Positions 8,494 to 17,433 of a DNA stretch of 64,000 nt are shown in pieces; position 1 is the first letter of the stretch, and every line of letters starts with the position of its first letter. The translations under genes were made by a program, and so were the position numbers. The stretch comes from Flavobacterium laiguense. Lineage in GTDB: Bacteria > Bacteroidota > Bacteroidia > Flavobacteriales > Flavobacteriaceae. Where the stretch lies: contig NZ_QCZH01000017.1 in the NCBI RefSeq assembly GCF_003097655.1, positions 17,929 to 81,928 on the forward strand, written 5' to 3'. Below the pieces are notes generated by a model, which searched no databases, was not told where the DNA came from, and was given only the letters and a program-made list of their open reading frames with translations.

Positions 8494-9345
8494 TTAGACA
8501 GCAACGTTTCCTTTAATGAGGGCATGTGGTTCGTATCCTTCTAAAGTAAAGTCATCGAAATCAAAATCGAAGATGTTTTTTATAGCGGGATTCAAAATCA
8601 TTTTTGGCAATGGTTTTGGCTCACGTGTGAGTTGTAATTCGAGTTGCTCAAAGTGATTGTTGTAAATGTGAGCGTCACCAAAGGTGTGGATAAATTCTCC
8701 AACTTCAAGGTTGCAAACCTGCGCAATCATCATTGTTAATAAGGCATAGGAGGCTATATTAAAAGGAACACCCAAAAAAACATCGGCACTGCGTTGGTAC
8801 AATTGACAAGATAGTTTTCCTTTAGTTTCTCCCTTGGTTTCATCTGGGGCAGCTACATAAAATTGAAAAAAGGCATGACAAGGAGGCAAGGCCGCTTTGT
8901 TGTTGGCAACATTCTCCTCAAATGACTTAGTCGTATCTGGAAGAACCGATGGATTCCATGCAGAAACGAGCATTCTTCGGCTGTTTGGATTTGTTTTTAA
9001 TTCGGTAATAAGTTCAGAAATTTGGTCAATTTCCTCGCTGTTCCAATTGCGCCATTGGTGTCCGTAAACAGGCCCCAAGTCGCCATTGCTGTCGGCCCAA
9101 GCATCCCAAATTTTAACGCCGTTTTCTTGTAAGTATTTGATATTTGTATCCCCTTTGAGAAACCAAAGCAATTCGTAAATTATAGATTTAAGATGTAATT
9201 TTTTGGTAGTTACCATGGGGAAACCTTCACTCAAATCAAATCGCATTTGGTGGCCAAATACACTTTTTGTTCCAGTTCCGGTACGATCTCCTTTTTGACA
9301 ACCGTTTTTCATAACGTGTTGTACTAAATCTAAGTATTGCTTCAT
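8494..9345 (-). CDS. thyA: Thymidylate synthase
   Basis: Methylates dUMP to dTMP using methylene-tetrahydrofolate. Catalytic Cys156 lies in [11 protein letters not shown]; the dUMP-binding [16 protein letters not shown] and [12 protein letters not shown] motifs are present. At 283 residues it is longer than the usual 264-274. The extra length is at residues about 166-175 ([10 protein letters not shown]), between the strand carrying the catalytic Cys and [13 protein letters not shown]. The underlying bases look like a small tandem duplication (GAAACCAAGG / GAAACTAAAGG). The DUF151 gene lies 21 bases upstream on the same strand. Confidence 0.97.
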   Translation of the reverse strand: MKQYLDLVQHVMKNGCQKGDRTGTGTKSVFGHQMRFDLSEGFPMVTTKKLHLKSIIYELLWFLKGDTNIKYLQENGVKIWDAWADSNGDLGPVYGHQWRNWNSEEIDQISELITELKTNPNSRRMLVSAWNPSVLPDTTKSFEENVANNKAALPPCHAFFQFYVAAPDETKGETKGKLSCQLYQRSADVFLGVPFNIASYALLTMMIAQVCNLEVGEFIHTFGDAHIYNNHFEQLELQLTREPKPLPKMILNPAIKNIFDFDFDDFTLEGYEPHALIKGNVAV

Positions 9346-9366
9346 TCTAGGGTTGTGATTTGTAGT

Positions 9367-9990
9367 TTATCGTTTTGAAATTTCGTCCCTAATTTTAGCG
9401 GCTTTTTCATAATCTTCGTGCTCCACAGCTTGTTGCAATAATTCGTTTAATTCCTGCAAACTGTGTTTAGCATAGGTGTTGCCAGATTCGTTGCTTTCGG
9501 GAGTATGACCAAAAGTTTCGGGATTAGAAAGAATATCGTCTATTTCTTGAGAAGCCGCATCGGTTTCAAGTGGATTTGCTTTTAAATAAATTCCAGCTTT
9601 GTCCAATATGTTTTTATAAGTAAACATAGGAGCGTTAAATCGAATGGCTAATGCAATGGCATCTGAAGTTCTGGCATCAATTATTTCTTCGATTTTATCT
9701 CTTTCGCATATAATGCTGGAATAGAAAACACCGTCAACTAGCTTGTGTATGATGACTTGTTTGACAACAATGTCAAATCGATCGGCAAAATTTTTGAATA
9801 AATCATGAGTCAATGGTCGAGGAGGCTTAATTTCTTTCTCTAAAGCAATAGCAATAGATTGGGCTTCGAATGCTCCGATAACAATCGGTAATTTTCTTTC
9901 GCCATCAACCTCGTTCAAAATCAATGCATACGCACCGTTTTGGGTTTGACTATATGAAATTCCTTTTATGGATAATTTTACTAGACTCAT
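9367..9990 (-). CDS. Bifunctional nuclease (DUF151) domain protein with C-terminal UVR motif
   Basis: The N-terminal 140 residues are a DUF151/bifunctional nuclease domain (YALILNEVDGERKLPIVIGAFEAQSIAIALE; DARTSDAIALAIRFNAPMF). The last 35 residues form a UvrB/UvrC-type UVR helical hairpin (LNELLQQAVEHEDYEKAAKIRDEISKR). This fusion is common in Bacteroidota. The precise function is unsettled. It is immediately upstream of thyA on the same strand. Confidence 0.92.
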   Translation of the reverse strand: MSLVKLSIKGISYSQTQNGAYALILNEVDGERKLPIVIGAFEAQSIAIALEKEIKPPRPLTHDLFKNFADRFDIVVKQVIIHKLVDGVFYSSIICERDKIEEIIDARTSDAIALAIRFNAPMFTYKNILDKAGIYLKANPLETDAASQEIDDILSNPETFGHTPESNESGNTYAKHSLQELNELLQQAVEHEDYEKAAKIRDEISKR

Positions 9991-10079
9991 GTTAGTATAA
10001 TAGAAAGTACAAAGTACCTTATTAATAGTGTCGTTTTATATATTAAATAAAAGTGCAATTTTAGTCAAAATTTATCGAA

Positions 10080-10130
10080 CAAAAAAGCTACCTAAAGCAA
10101 AGATACGATTATCTTGTTTTTAGGCAGCTA
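10080..10130 (-). terminator. Intrinsic terminator of the etfBA operon
   Basis: On the minus strand AGCTGCCTAAA pairs with TTTAGGTAGCT and is followed by a T-run. It sits 24 bases beyond the etfA stop codon. Confidence 0.8.
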
Positions 10131-10153
10131 TATTTAACTAGAGATATTTGTTT

Positions 10154-11122
10154 TTAAGACTGTTGCTCTTTAAAAATTTTTAATTTTGCTATTAATTGTG
10201 GTACAATTTCAAAAGCATCACCTACAACTCCATAATCAGCAACTTTAAAGAAAGGAGCTTCTGGGTCGCTATTGATAACTACTTTTACTTTTGAGGAGTT
10301 GATTCCCGCAATATGTTGAATGGCTCCTGAGATTCCAATGGCGATATATAAATTGGTTGCTACGGGCTTTCCTGTTTGTCCTACGTGTTCTCCGTGAGGT
10401 CTCCATCCGATATCTGATACTGGTTTTGAACATGCAGTTGCAGCTCCAAGAACTCCAGCCAATTCTTCAATCATTCCCCAGTTTTCAGGTCCTTTAAGAC
10501 CACGTCCTGCAGAAACCACAATATCAGCATCAGCAATAGAAACTTTTCCGGTTACTTTTTCAACAGAAACTACTTTTACTCCAAAATCAGCATCTTCGAT
10601 GGTTGGATTGAAATCTTCTTCTGCTAATGCTGAAGCATTTTCAAAAATTCCATACGAGTTTTTGGCTAGAGCCAAAACCTTAACATCGGTATTGATTTCT
10701 GTAATGTTGAACGCTTTATTTGAAAATGCATTTCTTTTTACTTGAAAAGGAGAAGTGCTTACCGGTAATCCCACCACATTTGAAGCAAAACCTGCTTCTA
10801 GCGCTACCGCAACTAATGAAGACAGGTAAATACTGTCCGTGGTAGAAGATAGTAAAACTACTTTAGCGCCTTCTTTTTGTGCAGCTTGTTTGATGACATC
10901 AGCATAAGCTTTGGCAGTAAAACCAGCTAATTTGTCATTGGCTACTTTTAAAACTTTGTCTACTCCGTATTTTGATAATTCCGAAACATCTCCTGCATTT
11001 ACCGTCACAGCTGTAACGGTAGTGCCTAATGATTCAGCTACCTTTTTGGCATAAGAAGCTAGTTCTAATGCTACTTTTTTAAATTTTCCTTCTGCAGATT
11101 CTGCATATATTAATATTGACAT
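10154..11122 (-). CDS. etfA: Electron transfer flavoprotein subunit alpha
   Basis: The alpha subunit carries the FAD of ETF, which passes electrons from acyl-CoA dehydrogenases to the quinone pool. The 322-residue protein has the C-terminal FAD-binding region: VVSAGRGLKGPENW, then the family's SRP-type motif read here as ACSKPVSDIGWRPHGEHVGQTGKPV, then IAIGISGAIQHIAGI and VINSDPEAPFFKVADYGVVGD. It lies directly downstream of etfB. A TTTAAA-type repeat occupies the gap, ending about 12 bases before the start codon. Confidence 0.96.
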   Translation of the reverse strand: MSILIYAESAEGKFKKVALELASYAKKVAESLGTTVTAVTVNAGDVSELSKYGVDKVLKVANDKLAGFTAKAYADVIKQAAQKEGAKVVLLSSTTDSIYLSSLVAVALEAGFASNVVGLPVSTSPFQVKRNAFSNKAFNITEINTDVKVLALAKNSYGIFENASALAEEDFNPTIEDADFGVKVVSVEKVTGKVSIADADIVVSAGRGLKGPENWGMIEELAGVLGAATACSKPVSDIGWRPHGEHVGQTGKPVATNLYIAIGISGAIQHIAGINSSKVKVVINSDPEAPFFKVADYGVVGDAFEIVPQLIAKLKIFKEQQS

Positions 11123-11196
11123 GATTTTTTTGTTTAAAAATTTAAAGTTTAAGGTTTAAAGTTTTACAACTGAAAACTGTGACTAAAAACCGATTA

Positions 11197-11943
11197 CTAG
11201 ATTACTTTTGCTTCGTTGTGTAATAAATTGATCAATTCATCCAAGTTGTCAGCCGAAACCAATTTTACTGCTGATTTTGGAGCTGGTTTTTCAAATTTCA
11301 CCGCTTTAGTATTTACAGAAGCGTCAACCGGTTCAAGGATTGTTAATGCTTTTGTTCTAGCAGTCATAATTCCTCTCATGTTTGGGATACGTAAATCCTT
11401 TTCTTCAACAAGACCTTTTTGACCTCCGATAATAACAGGCAATGTAGTACTAACGGTTTCTTTACCACCATCGATTTCACGAACAGCAGTTACGTTTGCT
11501 CCGTCAACGGCGATGTTGGTGCATGAGTTTAAAAAGTTATAGCCTAAAATTCCAGCAATCATACCAGGAACCATTCCTCCATTATAATCCAATGATTCTT
11601 TTCCGGCAATCACAACATCATAACCACCATTTTTGATTACTTCGGCTAATTGTTTGGCTACAAAAAAGCCATCAGTAGGATTTGCATTTACGCGAATAGC
11701 TTCATTAGCACCAATGGCCAATGCTTTTCTTAAAGTAGGTTCAGTATCTGGTCCACCAACATTCACTACAGTAACTGTAGCGCCTTGTTGTTCTTGGAAC
11801 CAAATGGCACGAGTTAAACCAAATTCGTCATTTGGATTAATTACATATTGAACCCCATTGGTGTCAAACTCAGAGTCTCCGTTGGTGAAGTTGATTTTTG
11901 AAGTAGTATCAGGAACGTGGCTGATGCAAACTAATATTTTCAT
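11197..11943 (-). CDS. etfB: Electron transfer flavoprotein subunit beta
   Basis: Partner of EtfA; binds the AMP moiety. The 248-residue protein starts MKILVCISHVPDTTSKI and contains the beta-subunit signature region VREIDGGKETVSTTLPVIIGGQKGLVEEKDLRIPNMRGIMTA. A TAAATTTG promoter box is visible on the minus strand at 11976-11983. It is first in a two-gene operon with etfA. Confidence 0.96.
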   Translation of the reverse strand: MKILVCISHVPDTTSKINFTNGDSEFDTNGVQYVINPNDEFGLTRAIWFQEQQGATVTVVNVGGPDTEPTLRKALAIGANEAIRVNANPTDGFFVAKQLAEVIKNGGYDVVIAGKESLDYNGGMVPGMIAGILGYNFLNSCTNIAVDGANVTAVREIDGGKETVSTTLPVIIGGQKGLVEEKDLRIPNMRGIMTARTKALTILEPVDASVNTKAVKFEKPAPKSAVKLVSADNLDELINLLHNEAKVI

Positions 11944-12333
11944 AATTTATGTTTTATAATTCGTAATTTCTTCGACAAATTTAAAATAATAAATTGAATA
12001 AAATACTATGCATGCATAACATTTTGTTTGGCTATTACGATTTCGTAATTTATTGTTTCTGTTGATGTGTTTTAATCAAAAAAAATATAAATAATTGACT
12101 CGTTTTTGTGAATTATGAGATAGTTGATTTGGCTGGGGTTTTGTTTTTTCATTCTAGAATGGATGTGTTTTACTGAATTACATCGATTTCGTAGTCCGGA
12201 TATGGTGGATAGCTGGAATAGCTCCTAAAAAGCATATGTGTAAAGAGGTGTTATTTTAAAGTGATTTATGCTTTTAAGTGATTTAAAATAATTATTTTTG
12301 CGTTTCTAAAAATTACACACAGACTATATAAAT
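11944..12333. promoter_or_regulatory. Divergent intergenic region between etfB and pdhB
   Basis: A 390-base gap with no plausible coding frame. It holds a TAAATTTG box for etfB (minus, 11976-11983) and a TATTTTTG box for pdhB (plus, 12293-12300), both fitting the Bacteroidota -7 consensus TAnnTTTG. No clear -33 element was seen for pdhB. Nothing else recognisable lies between. Confidence 0.6.
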
Positions 12334-13314
12334 ATGAGAACGATACAATTTAGAGAGGCCATTTGCGAAGCGATGAGCGAAGAAATGCGTCGCGATGAGT
12401 CCATATACTTAATGGGTGAAGAGGTAGCAGAATACAATGGTGCATACAAAGCATCAAAAGGAATGCTTGCCGAATTTGGGGAGAAAAGAGTAATTGACAC
12501 GCCAATCGCAGAGCTTGGTTTTACTGGAATTGCAGTAGGATCGGCAATGAATGGTTGTCGCCCGATAGTGGAATACATGACTTTCAATTTCTGTTTGGTT
12601 GGAATTGATCAAATTATAAATAATGCTGCCAAAATGCGTCAGATGACCGGTGGACAGTTTAATGTGCCTATCGTTTTTCGAGGACCAACTGCTTCGGCAG
12701 GACAATTGGGAGCAACACACTCTCAAGCTATCGAGAACTGGTTTGCCAATACTCCAGGACTTAAAGTGGTGGTTCCGTCTAATGTTTATGATGCCAAAGG
12801 TTTGTTGAAATCGGCAATTCGTGACAATGACCCAGTTATTTTCATGGAATCTGAACAAATGTATGGTGATAAAGGTGAAGTGCCAGATGGTGAATATACG
12901 GTTCCTATTGGAGTTGCCGCTATCAAACGTGAAGGGACTGATGTAACTATCGTTTCTTTCGGAAAAATTATCAAAGAAGCCTATATCGCGGCAGATGAAT
13001 TGATCAAGGAAGGAATTTCATGTGAAATTATCGACTTGAGAACTGTTCGCCCTATGGATAAAGATGCGATTTTGACATCAGTTAGAAAAACAAATAGATT
13101 GGTAATTCTTGAAGAGGCTTGGCCGTTTGCTAGTGTATCTTCGGAGATTGCTTTCTTGGTTCAAGAGCAAGCTTTTGATTTTCTAGATGCGCCAATTCAA
13201 CGTATTACCACTGCCGATACTCCAGCGCCCTATTCTCCAGTATTGTTGAAAGAATGGTTGCCAAATGCTGCGGATGTTGTGAAAGCGGTTAAGAAAGTAA
13301 TGTATAAAAAATAG
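12334..13314 (+). CDS. pdhB: Pyruvate dehydrogenase E1 component subunit beta
   Basis: Beta chain of the thiamine-diphosphate E1 enzyme that decarboxylates pyruvate in the pyruvate dehydrogenase complex. The 326 residues start MRTIQFREAICEAMSEEMRRDESIYLMGEEV, with the family motifs GFTGIAVGSAMNGCRPIVEYM, HSQAIENWFANTPGLKVV and DLRTVRPMDKDAIL. E1-alpha and E2 are not adjacent, so they must be encoded elsewhere. Branched-chain or other 2-oxoacid E1 beta chains are similar, but the close match to PdhB makes pyruvate most likely. A strong terminator follows. Confidence 0.93.
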   Translation: MRTIQFREAICEAMSEEMRRDESIYLMGEEVAEYNGAYKASKGMLAEFGEKRVIDTPIAELGFTGIAVGSAMNGCRPIVEYMTFNFCLVGIDQIINNAAKMRQMTGGQFNVPIVFRGPTASAGQLGATHSQAIENWFANTPGLKVVVPSNVYDAKGLLKSAIRDNDPVIFMESEQMYGDKGEVPDGEYTVPIGVAAIKREGTDVTIVSFGKIIKEAYIAADELIKEGISCEIIDLRTVRPMDKDAILTSVRKTNRLVILEEAWPFASVSSEIAFLVQEQAFDFLDAPIQRITTADTPAPYSPVLLKEWLPNAADVVKAVKKVMYKK

Positions 13315-13377
13315 ATTTTTAGACTTTCTGAATCTTTAGATTTTTAAAATGTCTAATATTCTTAAATTAATATGTTT

Positions 13378-13419
13378 AAAACTTCATCAGAAATGTAAAT
13401 TTGATGAAGTTTTTTTTTT
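13378..13419 (+). terminator. Intrinsic terminator after pdhB
   Basis: AAACTTCATCA/TGATGAAGTTT stem followed by ten T; it ends just before the next start codon. Confidence 0.88.
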
Positions 13420-13426
13420 GATGATT

Positions 13427-15928
13427 ATGAAAAAATATATATTCTTCGGTCTGTTTTTATTACTTGCAATCGCAAGCCCCATTTTTGCGCAAACAAAAGT
13501 GAGTGGTATTGTTGTTGACAAATCCAAACAGCCTATTCCATTCGCCAATGTGGTTTTCAAAAATTCCAGTACAGGGACTGTGACCAACGAAGATGGACGT
13601 TTTTATATGGAATCTCCAAACACTTATAAGACACTATTGATAACCTCAGTTGGTTTTTCTGAAAAAGAAATAACGCTTAACAAATCGGTCAATTATAATT
13701 TTACGGTTGAATTAAGCGAACAGGAGAGTTTGAAAGAAGTGGTTATTTATACCGGAAAAACGTCTAAAAAGAACAATCCAGCACTCGATATTCTAAGGAA
13801 GATTTGGGAGAAAAAGCGTAAAAATGGTTTGTACCTATTTGGCCAATACCAAATGGAGAAGTATGAAAAAGTTGAGTTCGACTTGAATTCTATTGACAGT
13901 GCGTTTATGAAAAAGAAGATTTTCAAGGGCATGGAGTTTATATTTAATCAAGTTGACACTTCAAAAATTACTGGAAAAACGTATTTGCCTATCTTTATAA
14001 ACGAAGCGTTAATTGATATTTATGGCGACAATAAATTGAAGAAGGTCAAGGAGATAACAAAAGCTAATAAAACGTCTGGATTTGAAGGGAATCAACAAAT
14101 TATATCTTTTATAAAAGACTTGTATTCGGATTACAATATTTATAGTAATTACCTCACTTTGTTTGATAAAAGTTTTACCAGCCCACTATCAACAACGGGA
14201 ATTGATGTTTACAATTATGTATTAAGGGACAGTGCTTACATTGATAAGAAATGGTGTTATAATATTGTTTTTTATCCAAGGCGAAAAAATGAACTGACTT
14301 TCAAAGGAGATTTTTGGGTAAACGACACCACATTTGCCATCAAAAAAATCAACATGGCCGTTACCAAAAGCGCCAATATCAACTGGGTAAAGGATGTTTA
14401 TGTAGAACAAGAATTTGATGTTTTAAATGATTCTGTTTTTCTGTTGACCAAAGATTATTTGATGTCTGATTTTGCTTTAAATAAAAAAGAAAAATCAAAA
14501 GGGGTGTATGGTAAGCGAACCACTTTTTACAGGAATCATGAATTCAATAAAGAAAAACCGGTTGACTTTTATAAAGAAGAAGTAAATTTTCGTGATGATG
14601 AAGTTTATAATAAAACCGAGGATTTTTGGAATGAAAATCGATTTGAAAAATTAAGCAAAGATGAACTGGGTGTGTATAAAATGCTCGATACTTTGCAAAC
14701 AGTCAAGAAATTTAAGCAATTGTATGATGTAGTTCAGATTCTTGCGAGTGGTTACATAAATTACGACGTATATGATATAGGGCCTATTTTCTCGACATTT
14801 GGATACAATGAAGTCGAGGGTTTTAGAGTACAATTAGGAGGTCGAACCTATTTTGGACCGAATGATCCCTGGCGTGTGCAAGCTTTTACAGCCTATGGTT
14901 TTGACGATAAAAGGTTTAAGTATGGTTTTGCCGGAAAATGGATGATTGAAAAGAAAAATCGAATTATTATTTCTGGCGGGAATAGGCGAGATATTGAGCA
15001 ATTGGGAGCAAGTCTAACCACTACCAATGATATTTTGGCTAGAAATTTTGGTTCTTCGGCCTTTTTTACCACAGGATCCAACGGGAAGTTAACCAATATA
15101 GGATTGACCAATGCCTATATTGCAATGGAACCGATTAAAAACCTAACCTTTCAAACGGGAGTGACCTATAAAACACTGGAATCGGCATCGCCAGTTTTTA
15201 GCTTAGATTATTATACCACTTTACCAACGGCAGAGAATCCTGCGGGAGTTGTAAAAAGCAATACAACCCAATCGGAATTTAACATTCAAGCAATGTATAC
15301 GCCTAACCGAAGAACTGTAGCATTTGGTGTAGAAAGAAGTATTGCCAATAGTCCCTATACGACGGTTTTTGCTAATTATAGTCAAGGTTATAAAGGGATA
15401 ATCAATAGTGATTTTAATTATAAAAAAATCGAAATCTATTATAAACAACCCATCATTATTGGGCCACTTGGGCGCACCAATTTGATTTTGGAGCTAGGAA
15501 AAACTTTTGGCACGATTCCATTGGGATTGTTGAGTATTATACCAGGGAATCAAACGTTTTTCACTATCGAAAACACCTTCAGCAATCTTAATTATTATGA
15601 GTTTATTACGGATCAATATGCCATGATGCAATGGAACCATGATTTCAACGGAAGACTATTTGCGAGAGTTCCTTTTATGCGAAAACTAAATTGGAGAGAA
15701 TTCGTAGGGGTAAAAGCCGCTTACGGAACGGTGTCGGATGCCAATAGAGCCATAAATGCTTCGGGCTTAGTCTATGTGGCACCAGAGAATGTATATTGGG
15801 AATACAATGCGGGAATTGGGAATATCTTCAAAGTATTCCGTTTGGATTTTGCTTGGAGAGGCAGTTATCTCGACACCCCAAGTACTAATAGATTTACGGT
15901 AAAAGGATCATTTGGATTCTATTTTTAG
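13427..15928 (+). CDS. DUF5686 outer-membrane protein with N-terminal carboxypeptidase-regulatory-like domain
   Basis: An 833-residue secreted protein. The signal peptide MKKYIFFGLFLLLAIASPIFAQ is followed by a CarboxypepD_reg-like/CarbopepD domain (VSGIVVDKSKQPIPFANVVFKNSSTGTVTNEDGRF, residues about 25-100), then a long DUF5686 region with repeated beta strands up to a barrel-like C-terminus ending FTVKGSFGFYF. This architecture is common in Bacteroidota outer membranes. It resembles a TonB-receptor N-terminal extension without the plug, and no transport function is proven. The ATG at 13427 is chosen because it gives a proper signal peptide; the upstream in-frame region runs through the pdhB terminator. 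Confidence 0.88.
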   Translation: MKKYIFFGLFLLLAIASPIFAQTKVSGIVVDKSKQPIPFANVVFKNSSTGTVTNEDGRFYMESPNTYKTLLITSVGFSEKEITLNKSVNYNFTVELSEQESLKEVVIYTGKTSKKNNPALDILRKIWEKKRKNGLYLFGQYQMEKYEKVEFDLNSIDSAFMKKKIFKGMEFIFNQVDTSKITGKTYLPIFINEALIDIYGDNKLKKVKEITKANKTSGFEGNQQIISFIKDLYSDYNIYSNYLTLFDKSFTSPLSTTGIDVYNYVLRDSAYIDKKWCYNIVFYPRRKNELTFKGDFWVNDTTFAIKKINMAVTKSANINWVKDVYVEQEFDVLNDSVFLLTKDYLMSDFALNKKEKSKGVYGKRTTFYRNHEFNKEKPVDFYKEEVNFRDDEVYNKTEDFWNENRFEKLSKDELGVYKMLDTLQTVKKFKQLYDVVQILASGYINYDVYDIGPIFSTFGYNEVEGFRVQLGGRTYFGPNDPWRVQAFTAYGFDDKRFKYGFAGKWMIEKKNRIIISGGNRRDIEQLGASLTTTNDILARNFGSSAFFTTGSNGKLTNIGLTNAYIAMEPIKNLTFQTGVTYKTLESASPVFSLDYYTTLPTAENPAGVVKSNTTQSEFNIQAMYTPNRRTVAFGVERSIANSPYTTVFANYSQGYKGIINSDFNYKKIEIYYKQPIIIGPLGRTNLILELGKTFGTIPLGLLSIIPGNQTFFTIENTFSNLNYYEFITDQYAMMQWNHDFNGRLFARVPFMRKLNWREFVGVKAAYGTVSDANRAINASGLVYVAPENVYWEYNAGIGNIFKVFRLDFAWRGSYLDTPSTNRFTVKGSFGFYF

Positions 15929-15964
15929 GAGCTATTTACTTCGTCAGTTCGTTTCACTCGTGTC

Positions 15965-16054
15965 CAGCTGTACACTATATCTTTTTAAGAGATAAAGAAA
16001 AATTATCTCTTAAAAAGGATGCCGTTTCCTCCCGATAGCTATCGGGAGGGCTAA
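15965..16054 (+). repeat. Palindromic mosaic element, family B copy 1
   Basis: The framework is GCTGTACACTATATCTTTTT, then a stem-loop (AAGAGATAA/TTATCTCTT), then AAAAAGGATGCCGTTTCC and GGGCTAAAAC. The family-C palindrome TCCCGATAGCTATCGGGA (16030-16047) is inserted in the 3' arm. The same framework with different central stems recurs at 42791-42882 and, inverted, at 56202-56297. Confidence 0.75.
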
Positions 16055-16065
16055 AACATCAAACT

Positions 16066-16668
16066 ATGCAACAAGCTATCGATCATCTTTTAGAAAAAGA
16101 TTCCATATTCAAACTCATCATAGACACCTACGGGTTGCCAACAATTCCTAAAAGACCTCAGGGATTTGAGACTTTGGTGCTGTTGATTTTAGAACAGCAA
16201 GTATCAATAGATTCTGCAAAAGCCACTTTTTTAAAAATAAAAGCAGAGCACACTATTTTTCAACCAGAATTACTGATTTTAGTTTCTGATGAAGAATATA
16301 GAGCCTTTGGCGTAAGCCGACAAAAAACGACTTATATAAAAGCATTGGCGTCTGCTATTCTGAATGAGGAAATAGATTTAGACAGTTTGCCGCAAAAATC
16401 GGCTCAACAAGTGCGCGAAGAACTCATAAAGATTAAAGGAATTGGCAATTGGACAATAGATATTTATTTGATGTTTTGTTTGCAAGAACCCGATTTGCTG
16501 CCACTGGGCGATATTGCGGTGGTGAATACCATAAAGGAACTGCTTGAAATCCATGACAAACAAGAAATGGAAAATCATACCGAGAAATGGAGTCCTCACC
16601 GCTCTTATGCTACATTTTTGCTTTGGCATTATTATCTAAAAAAACGTAAAAGAACAATAGTGTATTGA
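16066..16668 (+). CDS. DNA-3-methyladenine glycosylase II family (AlkA-like, HhH-GPD)
   Basis: A base-excision repair glycosylase removing alkylated purines. The 200 residues cover the HhH-GPD fold: LVLLILEQQVSIDSAKATFLKIK early, the helix-hairpin-helix LIKIKGIGNWTIDIYLMFCLQ (about 123-143), and the catalytic Asp in LLPLGDIAVVNTI (about 147-159). It lacks the N-terminal beta domain of E. coli AlkA, as in the shorter subfamily. No operon partners. Confidence 0.88.
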   Translation: MQQAIDHLLEKDSIFKLIIDTYGLPTIPKRPQGFETLVLLILEQQVSIDSAKATFLKIKAEHTIFQPELLILVSDEEYRAFGVSRQKTTYIKALASAILNEEIDLDSLPQKSAQQVREELIKIKGIGNWTIDIYLMFCLQEPDLLPLGDIAVVNTIKELLEIHDKQEMENHTEKWSPHRSYATFLLWHYYLKKRKRTIVY

Positions 16669-16714
16669 TTGAAAATTTAACGAAAACGATATAGTATATA
16701 TTGTCTATATTTTA

Positions 16715-16744
16715 TTGTAAAAAAGTATTGTTTGATTACTTTTG
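16715..16744 (+). promoter_or_regulatory. Promoter of ppa (TTG-N19-TACTTTTG)
   Basis: The -33 element TTG at 16715-16717 and -7 box TACTTTTG at 16737-16744 are separated by 19 bases, the Bacteroidota sigma-A arrangement. Confidence 0.65.
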
Positions 16745-16791
16745 CATTCGTAAATAAATTAAGAGAATAATTTAAGAAAATATAAATAATA

Positions 16792-17322
16792 ATGACTGCA
16801 GACAAATTAACAACTTTCGATGTTTTAATCGAAATTCCAAGAGGAAGTAGAAATAAATATGAGTACGATTTTGAAATAAAAAGAATGCGTTTTGATAGAA
16901 TGTTGTTCTCTTCTATGATGTACCCAGCTGATTATGGTTTTATTCCAGAAACTTTAGCATTAGACGGGGATCCATTAGATGTTTTGGTATTGGTAACTGA
17001 ACCAACTTTTCCTGGATGTGTAATGGAAGTGAAGCCTATTGGAGTTTTCCACATGGCAGATGATAAAGGACCAGACGAAAAAGTAATTTGTGTACCAGTT
17101 TCTGATCCAATTTGGAATTCATTAGAAAACCTATCGGATATCAACCCACACTTATTGAAAGAAATCGAGCATTTCTTCCAAGTTTACAAAGATCTTGAAA
17201 ACAAACAAGTGGATGTAGAAGGTTGGGGAGATGTAAACGAAGCGTATGCTATCATTAAAGAATGTACAGAACGTTTTGATCAAATTGAAAATAAACCAGC
17301 AGGATTATTTAGTATTAAATAA
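16792..17322 (+). CDS. ppa: Inorganic pyrophosphatase (soluble, family I)
   Basis: Hydrolyses pyrophosphate released by biosynthetic reactions; cytoplasmic and Mg-dependent. The 176 residues carry the family signature DGDPLDVLVL (about 62-71), FEIKRMRFDRMLFSSMMYPADYGFIPET and the downstream acidic active-site residues in DDKGPDEKVI. It is followed by its own terminator and then by the membrane pyrophosphatase, so the two PPi-consuming enzymes are neighbours but separately terminated. Confidence 0.97.
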   Translation: MTADKLTTFDVLIEIPRGSRNKYEYDFEIKRMRFDRMLFSSMMYPADYGFIPETLALDGDPLDVLVLVTEPTFPGCVMEVKPIGVFHMADDKGPDEKVICVPVSDPIWNSLENLSDINPHLLKEIEHFFQVYKDLENKQVDVEGWGDVNEAYAIIKECTERFDQIENKPAGLFSIK

Positions 17323-17345
17323 TTTTCGCCCTTTAAATTTTATAA

Positions 17346-17380
17346 AAAAGCAACACTCTTCAATGAGTGTTGCTTTTTTT
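17346..17380 (+). terminator. Intrinsic terminator between ppa and hppA
   Basis: AAAAGCAACACTC/GAGTGTTGCTTTT stem followed by a T-run. Confidence 0.9.
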
Positions 17381-17433
17381 GTTTAAATTGCTTTCGTTTA
17401 AGATTTTATACTAACCAACCAAAAAGTAAATTT

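Noticed and set aside
12454..12858. 134-codon minus-strand frame inside pdhB
   Set aside because: Shadow of PdhB with no recognisable motif.
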